Source of the DNA: Indolivaga macrotermitis
GTDB lineage: Bacteria > Bacteroidota > Bacteroidia > Bacteroidales > Dysgonomonadaceae
DNA: 64,000 nt
Reading direction: 5' to 3'
Assembly: GCF_900128985.1 (NCBI RefSeq)
Contig: NZ_FQUC01000004.1
Coordinates: 219,999 to 283,998 of the forward strand
Part shown: piece after piece, positions 8,646-15,733 of the stretch
Numbering within the stretch: the first letter of the stretch is position 1
How the letters are laid out: each line of letters opens with the position of its first letter
Program-made: the position numbers and the translations under genes
The notes under the pieces: generated by a model
The model's database searches: none
What the model was told of the DNA's origin: nothing
What the model saw: the letters and a program-made list of their open reading frames with translations, nothing else

Positions 8646-9959
8646 ATGAAACGTTATATCCTATTTTGCTTCACGGTATTATTATTCAACCACTATGTAT
8701 CAGCCGGTTTCTCTGCGTCTGGTGCGAGTGGTGATCCTTTTCAGTACACCTCCGGCTTATCCGGTACCGGAATCGAAAAGATATATATTTTCAATGGCTT
8801 AACAGGTTCTACAATTTTATACACAACTTCGAGTTCTGATATTGTTACATTTTATACTTATACAACAAGCCTATCCGATAAACAACCGGTTTCCCTTTCT
8901 GATATCAGCACAAGCAGTAGTGGCAATCAGACCATTTACACCATATCCAACATACAAGATGGTAAAGGTTATGTAGCCGAAACTAATGGTAGCACAAGTG
9001 CTGTAGTAGGGGTATTGGATTACAATCTTCATAAACCTGTATTAAACTCTATATCTGTCACAGAATCGGACGACAAATGTATTTTTGTCAGATTACAGAT
9101 AGACAAATCCGACGAGCTGTTATTTTATACTCCAGCAGGAAGAGCCTTATCCTTAGACAGGCTGTACGACCTGCAATATCAGACATTGGATTCGAGCACC
9201 AAAGATTTTACAGAAACAACAAATAAATTCGAATCGATCCTGATCGGAACAGAACAAACGGTGGATGCTCCTCTGGCCGATACAAAATTTATTTTATCGG
9301 GAGATCAGATTGCTAAGCATTTCGGGATCGAAACAGAAATAGAAAGCGCAGAATATACAGCTGTTGCTGTGAAAGGGTTTATAGAAGCAGAGCAAATATC
9401 TACAACTGATAACAGTCAGGATTCTACAGATTTAGGCGGATCAGCGCCTGCCCAAATACAATTCACTGGCTATGCCAATGAACCCGTGGCTTTATATTAC
9501 ACGTGGTTTATATACAATTCGAAAAATCCGGACGATCTTGTAGCCAGATACATGGATAAGAGTTTTACTTATACCTTTAATAATTCGGGAGACTACACTA
9601 TTATTCTCGAAGTGGCTAACAGGTCATCATCATGCCCTGATACCACAAGTATCCAATTCAGCATTTCAGAATCAGCTTTGGATGCGCCTAATTACCTCGC
9701 TGTTGGAGGGGATAAAGAATTCAAGGTATATTACAAATCGCTGGTAAAATTTAAGTGTAGTATCTTTAATCGTTGGGGGAACAAAATTTATGAATGGACC
9801 GACCCTGCAAAAGGCTGGGATGGTAAGTACAAAGGCAGTTATGTATCTACAGGCGTATACTTCTATATAATTACTGCTGAAGGATCTGACGGCAGGAAAT
9901 ATAAATTGGACGGAGATATAAACGTTTTGAGATCAAAACAATCATCGGAACAATTATAG
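8646..9959 (+). CDS. Secreted surface protein with PKD-like and type IX (type B) sorting domains
   Basis: 437 residues with a signal peptide (cut near residue 20, after YVSA). The middle is low in recognisable domains apart from a PKD/Ig-like region at about 280-345 with WFIYNSKNPDD and FNNSGDYTIILEV. The end, about residues 350-430, is a gliding-motility-type C-terminal domain: KVYYKSLVKFKCSIFNRWGNKIYEW, then WDGKYKGSYVSTGVYFYIITA. This is the type B sorting signal of the type IX secretion system, so the protein is probably exported to the cell surface or medium. Its function is unknown. Its last 6 bases overlap the convergent hydrolase gene. Confidence 0.8.
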   Translation: MKRYILFCFTVLLFNHYVSAGFSASGASGDPFQYTSGLSGTGIEKIYIFNGLTGSTILYTTSSSDIVTFYTYTTSLSDKQPVSLSDISTSSSGNQTIYTISNIQDGKGYVAETNGSTSAVVGVLDYNLHKPVLNSISVTESDDKCIFVRLQIDKSDELLFYTPAGRALSLDRLYDLQYQTLDSSTKDFTETTNKFESILIGTEQTVDAPLADTKFILSGDQIAKHFGIETEIESAEYTAVAVKGFIEAEQISTTDNSQDSTDLGGSAPAQIQFTGYANEPVALYYTWFIYNSKNPDDLVARYMDKSFTYTFNNSGDYTIILEVANRSSSCPDTTSIQFSISESALDAPNYLAVGGDKEFKVYYKSLVKFKCSIFNRWGNKIYEWTDPAKGWDGKYKGSYVSTGVYFYIITAEGSDGRKYKLDGDINVLRSKQSSEQL

Positions 9960-10493
9960 AGAAGAGATAAGCTGAGCGGTAGTTTCTACGGTGATTTTAT
10001 CTTTAGTTGGGGTCATATTTTCCCATAACCAGTTATAATACTGTATTATTGTAACCGCATCTATATGCGGACGTGTTGCTGTTGTATGGGCATCCGAGGC
10101 AATATATATTTTGAGGTCTCTGACCAAAGCTGCTTTTACAGTAGAATCTACGCAAAAATCAGTAGCACATCCGCATACATACAGTTCATTTATTCCTTCC
10201 TTACTAAGTAACGATTCCAATTCGGTATTATAGAAAGCATCATTTGCATCTTTTATAACAACCAGATCTGATGATTCCTGAATCAATTCGGGCAATATAT
10301 TGAAATCGTTTGTACCCGGAAAAAGATAATCTTCCTTTGTTCCATCATGCTGAATATATATCACCGGATAACCTAAACTTCTGAACTTTACTGATAGCAA
10401 ATTAATTCGTTCGATTGTCTGCAACGTATTATGCCGGATAGTATAAGGTTTGAAACATCCGATTTGCATGTCTACAATTAAAAGAGCTTTCAT
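9954..10493 (-). CDS. Isochorismatase-family cysteine hydrolase
   Basis: 179 residues with the family's catalytic triad visible: Asp in ALLIVDMQ (N-terminus), Lys in VVIKDANDAF and the nucleophile Cys in CATDFCVDSTV. Members hydrolyse nicotinamide, isochorismate, ureidoacrylate or similar amides; the substrate here cannot be fixed from sequence. It is the last gene of the tight RnfD/RnfC/ApbE operon, 7 bases after rnfD, which may hint at pyridine nucleotide metabolism, but that is speculative. Its 3' end overlaps the convergent surface-protein gene by 6 bases. Confidence 0.8.
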   Translation of the reverse strand: MKALLIVDMQIGCFKPYTIRHNTLQTIERINLLSVKFRSLGYPVIYIQHDGTKEDYLFPGTNDFNILPELIQESSDLVVIKDANDAFYNTELESLLSKEGINELYVCGCATDFCVDSTVKAALVRDLKIYIASDAHTTATRPHIDAVTIIQYYNWLWENMTPTKDKITVETTAQLISSL

Positions 10494-10500
10494 TGTTATT

Positions 10501-11628
10501 TTAATTACTTTTTGGATATTCTATATCTTTCATCGTCATAAAACAGAACCGGCATATTAAAAAGATAATATAAGCAAAGACAAGATATCTGACGCAATCT
10601 ACATGATGCAAATAAATCAAAGCATAAGTTGCGGCTACAATACCGGCAGTTATTAACGTTACCCATTTTATAAGAGATTTGATATTAGCTTTCTTCCCCC
10701 ATGTGACAGGCTTGAATGCCCAGTTTATAGGAACAACAAAAGCATTTACCAAAAGTATTGAATACGACATATACTCGTGTCTCACATCATTCAGCAGGCA
10801 TAAAATTGCGACCAAACCGATCATCGCTCCGTAATATAATTTTCCGTTTTTAGTAGACGCACTCGAAGGCATATCTGTAGCCATGAATATGGTTCCCAGT
10901 AAAAGCCCCCCTACAGAAAAGCGGATATCCTTATATGCAAACACCTGTAATAGAATAAAAAATGTAACAAGTAGTGCAAATGGAATATGCCACGATATAC
11001 GCCGGCGGAGCAATAAATACACACCTCCAAGTACAAGGAAGATAACCGAATACTCACCAATCGCACCCGAAGATTTAAAGAAAAGTGAATTGAGGTATGT
11101 AATCAAACCGCTATCACCGAATATATTGAAGACGGACAGCTCTTTAAAGTTCAGGTAATCTTTATTATACCAGATACTTCCGGAAGTCATTATTGCCGGA
11201 AAGAATACAGTCATAAACTCACGTCCGACCAAAGCCGGATTCAGTATATTACGCCCTAAACCGCCCCACAATATCTTTCCGAAGATAACAGCCATTGCCG
11301 CCCCGAAAGCTACAACATACCATGGTGTGAAAGGAGCCAATGTAAAAGACAAAAGTATGGCTGTTACTATAGCCGAACCATCTTTCAATGTATCTTTCTT
11401 ATTGAGGAAGAAAGCAGCAAATACAAATTCAGCAAGTACTGCACTGATTACAGCTACAAACATCACCAGAAAAGGTGCTTCGCCATAGGCAAAATAAGAC
11501 ATGGCTGCACAGGGTACGAGCGCGAGCAATACGTCAGACATTATTTCCCATACACTATCGCGGGCTCTAACGAAGGGCGTATATAAGGGTTGTGGTTTAT
11601 TTATTGTTTCAGTAGGCATTTCAGGCAC
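10501..11628 (-). CDS. rnfD: RnfD/NqrB-family membrane subunit lacking the covalent-FMN motif
   Basis: 375 residues with about ten membrane helices. Family blocks are clear: YTPFVRARDSVWEIM, LKDGSAIVTAILLSFTLAPFTPWY, GGLGRNILNPALVGREF, GAIGEYSV, RISWHIPFALL and GTIFMATDMPSSASTKNGKL. RnfD normally carries FMN linked to a Thr in a D-G-x-[S/T]-G-A-T-like motif between the FP-xxMTS block and the GSxGE block. Here those blocks (147-150 and 186-192) are only 35 residues apart and no such motif exists between them. The later SGAT-like stretch seen in E. coli RsxD reads SVGGLLLG. It starts 4 bases after rnfC. The usual A, B, E and G partners are absent from the operon. Confidence 0.88.
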   Translation of the reverse strand: MPEMPTETINKPQPLYTPFVRARDSVWEIMSDVLLALVPCAAMSYFAYGEAPFLVMFVAVISAVLAEFVFAAFFLNKKDTLKDGSAIVTAILLSFTLAPFTPWYVVAFGAAMAVIFGKILWGGLGRNILNPALVGREFMTVFFPAIMTSGSIWYNKDYLNFKELSVFNIFGDSGLITYLNSLFFKSSGAIGEYSVIFLVLGGVYLLLRRRISWHIPFALLVTFFILLQVFAYKDIRFSVGGLLLGTIFMATDMPSSASTKNGKLYYGAMIGLVAILCLLNDVRHEYMSYSILLVNAFVVPINWAFKPVTWGKKANIKSLIKWVTLITAGIVAATYALIYLHHVDCVRYLVFAYIIFLICRFCFMTMKDIEYPKSN

Positions 11629-11632
11629 AGTC

Positions 11633-12916
11633 TTAATTGTTTATTTCTCTCTGTTTTTGTTTTCCTTTTTTAATGCTTTCTATCAAAGGCACATCACTAG
11701 GACAGATATACTCACAGGCAGCGCACTCGATACACAGGCTTAAACTGTATTTTTCGAGTTGTGAATATTTTTCTTTCCGGTAATTTTCTTCAAACTTCAT
11801 CGGCATAAGGTGCATCGGACAGACATCCACACAGTATCCGCACGATATACAGTTATTCCGCTTAATCTCTTTCTTCCTGAATAATAAAACCCCCGAAGAG
11901 CCTTTTGTTACGGGAGCAGAGGTATCAACCACATTCTTGCCCATCATTGGTCCCCCCAATACAACAATATCTTCATCGGGAATACCCGATAGGCCCTGCG
12001 ATTGCAATATATGGCTTATAGGAGTACCGATAGCTACTTCCAGATTTCCGATCCGTTTCGATTCTTCGCCCGATATAGTCACAATTCTTTCTGTCAAGGG
12101 CTTACGCTCGGCTACTGCTTTATAAACAGCATATACAGTACCGGCATTACTCACAATAATACCTTCGTCGCGAGGTAAAACCCCACGAGGCAATACTTTA
12201 CCTGTGACCGACTTGATCAGTTGCAATTCTCCTCCCTGAGGATATTGGTTGGGTAATACCTTTACCTGAATATGGTTGTATTCTGTTTTTGCCAGAAACG
12301 GACGGAACACATCCAGTAAATCTTTGTTCTGTTCTTCGATAGAAAGAACTATTCTCGAAGCATTCAATATTTTATTAACAATAGTGATACCCTCGAAAAG
12401 TTGCGAAGTATACTCTTTCATCAGAATATAATCGGCTGTAAGATAAGGTTCGCACTCTGTTCCGTTGATAATAAAAGTATCTATTTTATGTCCTTGTAAA
12501 GTATATTTAATATGGGTTGGAAATTGAGCACCACCCTCTCCCACTATTCCGGCATCCTTTATAAGAGCAATAATCTGTTCCGGAGTTAAACCCGCTACAT
12601 CATCAGATGGTAATACTAATTCTTCGTATCTGAAATCGTTAGCCAGAACAATCATATCCGTCATCGAGCCTTCAGCCTGAGGATGTTTTCCTATAGATTG
12701 TATTATTCCCGAAACCGGAGCATGTATATTAGCCGACATAACACCGGCTCCTTGAGCAATTATCTGATATTTTTTCACCTGTTCCCCTATTGCGACAACA
12801 GGCTCGGCAGGCTTTCCTATATGTTGCGATAAAGAAAGATACAAAAGCGGAGCATTGTCTATTTTCTCAATAGACTTCTTCTTTGTATCACGCTTCATCG
12901 AAAAAATATGCATCAT
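11633..12916 (-). CDS. rnfC: RnfC-type electron transport subunit
   Basis: 427 residues. The N-terminal barrel-like region is followed by the nucleotide/FMN-binding Rossmann part with GIVGEGGAQFPTHIKY and NGTECEPYLTAD, as in RnfC and the NuoF family. Two [4Fe-4S] motifs lie at the C-terminus: Cys356-359-362-366 and Cys395-398-401-405. In Rnf complexes RnfC is the peripheral subunit that exchanges electrons with NADH. All key residues look intact, so it should still oxidise or reduce NAD(H). It starts 5 bases after apbE and ends 4 bases before rnfD. Confidence 0.93.
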   Translation of the reverse strand: MMHIFSMKRDTKKKSIEKIDNAPLLYLSLSQHIGKPAEPVVAIGEQVKKYQIIAQGAGVMSANIHAPVSGIIQSIGKHPQAEGSMTDMIVLANDFRYEELVLPSDDVAGLTPEQIIALIKDAGIVGEGGAQFPTHIKYTLQGHKIDTFIINGTECEPYLTADYILMKEYTSQLFEGITIVNKILNASRIVLSIEEQNKDLLDVFRPFLAKTEYNHIQVKVLPNQYPQGGELQLIKSVTGKVLPRGVLPRDEGIIVSNAGTVYAVYKAVAERKPLTERIVTISGEESKRIGNLEVAIGTPISHILQSQGLSGIPDEDIVVLGGPMMGKNVVDTSAPVTKGSSGVLLFRKKEIKRNNCISCGYCVDVCPMHLMPMKFEENYRKEKYSQLEKYSLSLCIECAACEYICPSDVPLIESIKKGKQKQREINN

Positions 12917-12921
12917 AATGT

Positions 12922-13839
12922 TTATGCTATTATATTTTTTTCAAATCCTTCGGTAAAGGCTATATTGTTATCCTTATCGACCAAAAACCCCGATACAGGA
13001 AATTGTTTCGACAATTCTTTCATCTTCTTTATAAATCCATCCACCGATTGATTAAACAATCCGGTAGATATTATATCACCTATCATACATGTTTCGGTTA
13101 TAATTCCGATCTGCTTATTTGTTGACGGATAACCTGTGACAGGACTCAGGATATGACCGTATTTTTGTCCGTCTATCTCAACAAATATCTTATTCTGTGC
13201 TGAAGTTGAATAACAGGCATTTGACAGCTTCAATTTAAATAAATAACCGTCGGACTGTGCATTTTTTACATCTACCGTCCATTCGGGATGTACTTTATTA
13301 TTGATTGCCAGAATAGTACTGCCTCCTGCATTGATTATTGCATCGGTTATCTGTTCACGCCTGATCGCTTTAGCGAGTTTATCTACGGCATACGATTTCA
13401 TAAATGATCCGGTAACAATCTCCTGTCCTTGTCCAATTTTCACCTGATGATCTTTTATTTCTATCCTTTTGTAATCTATGAGTTGTTTTGCTTGTGCTAT
13501 TTCTCCTGAATCGGGTATGCGCCTTTGGTCATCCTTGTAAAATCCCCATAAACGAATCAACGGCATGATGGTTATATCATATTCTCTATCGAATAATTCA
13601 GAAAAATACAAAACCTGTTCTAATATATGTAAGGTCTCGTCATCGACATTTACAAATTCTCCTGCCTGACGGTTTATCTTATCAAAAAAAGAGCCTTCAC
13701 TATAGGAGTTGTAATGTTTGTCTATCTGTTCTAATACTCCATAAAACTCGTCGAATAACCTTTCGTCACTGAACGCAGGTATCTTAACCTTGATATGGGC
13801 ATGGAAAAGTTTTCGTATCTGAGCTTTGTATGCAAGCAT
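12922..13839 (-). CDS. apbE: Divergent ApbE-like FAD:protein FMN transferase
   Basis: About 305 residues from the ATG at 13839; a GTG one codon earlier (13842) is possible, but the TGATG overlap with the upstream stop favours the ATG. ApbE moves FMN from FAD onto Ser/Thr of target proteins. Visible family blocks are the Asp-Ile-Thr-Ile-Met-Pro-Leu-Ile-Arg-Leu-Trp-Gly-Phe stretch, the SFMKSYAVDKLA block (lysine kept, following Gly replaced), INAGGS, YGHILSPVTGYP and the metal-binding GDIISTGLF. HILDP has become HILSP. There is no signal peptide or lipobox, unlike most Gram-negative ApbE proteins, which are periplasmic. Its natural target is unclear because the neighbouring RnfD lacks the usual acceptor motif. 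Confidence 0.82.
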   Translation of the reverse strand: MLAYKAQIRKLFHAHIKVKIPAFSDERLFDEFYGVLEQIDKHYNSYSEGSFFDKINRQAGEFVNVDDETLHILEQVLYFSELFDREYDITIMPLIRLWGFYKDDQRRIPDSGEIAQAKQLIDYKRIEIKDHQVKIGQGQEIVTGSFMKSYAVDKLAKAIRREQITDAIINAGGSTILAINNKVHPEWTVDVKNAQSDGYLFKLKLSNACYSTSAQNKIFVEIDGQKYGHILSPVTGYPSTNKQIGIITETCMIGDIISTGLFNQSVDGFIKKMKELSKQFPVSGFLVDKDNNIAFTEGFEKNIIA

Positions 13840-14225
13840 CACTCTGTAGCTGTAGCTTCTTCGGATGAAGCCGGTTCAACTGTTGTTTTGGGTGCTTCTT
13901 TTACTTCTTCTTTTTTCTCGGCTTTAGAGGTAACCTCAGCTTTTTCTTTCACCTGAACCTTAGGTTGAGCCTGTGTTTTGATTTCTTTCGGTTTTTCGGA
14001 CGCAGCTTTTGGCTGTTCGGTTAAAGGCTGTACTTCTTTTACTTCAACAGGCTCCACCTCTTCTGTAATTACAGATTCTTGTACAGCAGATTCTGTTTTC
14101 GCAGGTTCGTCCTTTGTATCTTTATCCTCACCAGCCCCGAAAACAGTATTGATTGCCGCCTTATTACCAAAAACAACTAACACAATACCGAAGAGAAATA
14201 ATATAACTTTCTTTAGCGTTGTCAT
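13839..14225 (-). CDS. Small membrane-anchored Lys/Glu/Pro-rich protein of unknown function
   Basis: 128 residues. One N-terminal membrane helix (about residues 6-27) follows two lysines, predicting an N-in orientation with the tail in the periplasm. The tail (about 35-128) is low-complexity, rich in Glu, Lys, Val and Pro, like the spacer of TonB-type proteins. No enzyme domain, cysteine pair or D-G-x-[S/T]-G-A-[S/T] flavinylation motif is present. It is the first gene of the apbE-rnfC-rnfD operon; its TGA overlaps the apbE ATG. It may anchor or tether the complex, which is inference. I do not recognise a named family. Confidence 0.7.
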   Translation of the reverse strand: MTTLKKVILFLFGIVLVVFGNKAAINTVFGAGEDKDTKDEPAKTESAVQESVITEEVEPVEVKEVQPLTEQPKAASEKPKEIKTQAQPKVQVKEKAEVTSKAEKKEEVKEAPKTTVEPASSEEATATE

Positions 14226-14292
14226 TTCACTTTTATTTATATAAATAGACTATAAAAATACGGATAAAATAGACTTACTTGATTATACGAAA

Positions 14293-14330
14293 TAAAAAAA
14301 AGGTCTTATTAATATAAAATAAGACCTTTT
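14293..14330 (-). terminator. Terminator downstream of the YebC/YdhR-like genes
   Basis: AAAAGGTCTTAT (14298-14309) pairs with ATAAGACCTTTT (14319-14330). Read leftward the hairpin ends in a run of T, so it can end leftward transcripts coming from 15477-14414. Confidence 0.75.
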
Positions 14331-14413
14331 AAGTTCTCTGACCTTTTTGTCGGTTTTATAAATACAATAGTAATTAAATATACCTATTGTTATTTATAAT
14401 AATTCAGTATAAA

Positions 14414-14713
14414 TCAAAAAGCCTTGTTTACTTTAGACAAGGGTTCGTTTACATTAAAGTATTTACAATCGATATTAGCAGCCCCCATAGCTTCCACCCG
14501 TTTAGAGTGCATTTCCGCATAATTATGGGCAGACTCCATATCCTTAAAAAGATAAATACCACCACTCAGTTCGGTTTCAGGGTTTTCGATCCATATCTTG
14601 GAAATAAACCCCGGCTCATTATTTATACTTTCAGCCAAAGGCCTTGCATTTTCGGTCAAAGCTTCTCCCATCATTTCCGGAGGAAAGCTGAAGTTTATTT
14701 GCAGTAATACCAT
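14414..14713 (-). CDS. YdhR-family small monooxygenase-like protein
   Basis: 99 residues in one dimeric alpha-beta barrel-type domain. The pattern LLQINFSFPPEM, then EPGFISKIWIENPETELSGGIYLFKDMESAHNYAEMHSKRV (key residues only: GFISK, GGIYLF, A-x-x-Y), is that of the YdhR putative monooxygenase family. The family's substrate is not well defined. It lies 35 bases downstream of yebC on the same strand and before a terminator, so the two probably share a transcript. Confidence 0.75.
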   Translation of the reverse strand: MVLLQINFSFPPEMMGEALTENARPLAESINNEPGFISKIWIENPETELSGGIYLFKDMESAHNYAEMHSKRVEAMGAANIDCKYFNVNEPLSKVNKAF

Positions 14714-14748
14714 AGTCCTTAATTCTTTAGTTAAACAATGTCTGTGTT

Positions 14749-15477
14749 TTATTCGGCTTCAAGAGCCATATTATGGAATACATTCTGTACATCTTCGTCG
14801 TCTTCGAACTTATCAAGAAGTTTATTCAGTAATACACGCTGCTCTTCGGTCACCTCTTTCAGTTCGTGCGGGATACGTTCAAACTCTGCACTATGGATTT
14901 CGAAACCATTTTCTTCCAGATACTTCTGGATATCCGAATATGACTTGAATTCTCCATAAAGTACTATTTCGTTTTCTTCCTCATCGTGATCTATCTCATC
15001 TACGCCATAATCGATCAGTTCGAGTTCCAATTCATCCAGAGACACTCCTTCTTTTGCTGCAATTTTAAAGACACATTTATGATCGAACAAAAATTCGAGG
15101 CTGCCCGATGTACCCAAAGACCCGTTATGCTTGTTAAAGTAGCTCCGTACATTTGCTACAGTACGTGTAGGGTTGTCCGTCGCCGTTTCCACTACAATAG
15201 CGATACCGAATGGGCCGTAACCTTCATATACAACTTCCTTATAGTCTGACTCGTCTTTAGAGATAGCCTTTTTGATGGCACGTTCGACATTCTCCTTAGG
15301 CATATTTTCTTTTTTTGCCTGTTGTTCCAAAACGCGCAAACGTGGGTTCGTATCCGGGTCAGGGCCACCTTCTTTTACGGCAATTGTAATCTGTTTTCCT
15401 AGTTTAGTAAACACACGGGCCATATTACCCCAACGTTTCATTTTCGTTGCTTTGCGGTATTCGAACGCTCTTCCCAT
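14749..15477 (-). CDS. yebC: YebC/PmpR-family protein
   Basis: 242 residues, the full family length. The N-terminal block (MARVFTKLGKQITIAVKEGG and NPRLRVLEQQAKKENMP, read in parts) and the central VVYEGYGPFGIAIVVETATDNPTRTVANVR stretch (key parts YEGYGP and TDN-x-x-RT) are characteristic. YebC proteins have been described as transcription regulators, and more recently as ribosome-associated factors that help translate proline runs. Upstream is a 256-base divergent gap shared with the siderophore receptor. Confidence 0.92.
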   Translation of the reverse strand: MGRAFEYRKATKMKRWGNMARVFTKLGKQITIAVKEGGPDPDTNPRLRVLEQQAKKENMPKENVERAIKKAISKDESDYKEVVYEGYGPFGIAIVVETATDNPTRTVANVRSYFNKHNGSLGTSGSLEFLFDHKCVFKIAAKEGVSLDELELELIDYGVDEIDHDEEENEIVLYGEFKSYSDIQKYLEENGFEIHSAEFERIPHELKEVTEEQRVLLNKLLDKFEDDEDVQNVFHNMALEAE

Positions 15478-15663
15478 AATCTCTATGTATAATTTATATT
15501 ATATTTTTTGTGAATGTAAGTATTTATATAACAAAAAGGCTCTCAAGCTTTTTGGTTAATGAATACAAAAGTACAAAAAAACATAAAGACTAGAAACTAT
15601 TCCATTAAATCGAACTCATTAATAATAGTGATTTTTTGCCTCTAATATCATTATTATATGTTA

Positions 15664-15694
15664 TTGACCGTTCTATAAAATTAGAATTCTTTTG
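15664..15694 (+). promoter_or_regulatory. Candidate promoter of the siderophore receptor operon
   Basis: TTG (15664-15666), a 20-base gap, then TTCTTTTG (15687-15694), close to the Bacteroidota form. The start codon follows 40 bases downstream. AT-rich direct repeats of the ATTAT type just upstream (about 15635-15660) could be a Fur-like site, but no convincing 19-base Fur box is seen. Confidence 0.5.
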
Positions 15695-15733
15695 CATAGT
15701 TTTTTTTAATATTCAATAATCTAATAAAAAACA

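Noticed and set aside
10113..10124. GGTCTCTGACC-like sequence that looks like the palindromic leader element.
   Set aside because: It lies inside the hydrolase gene, is not a full palindrome and lacks the flanking A-rich part.
15635..15660. Possible Fur box before the siderophore receptor.
   Set aside because: Only loose ATTAT repeats are present, as expected in AT-rich DNA; it is mentioned with the promoter but not called.
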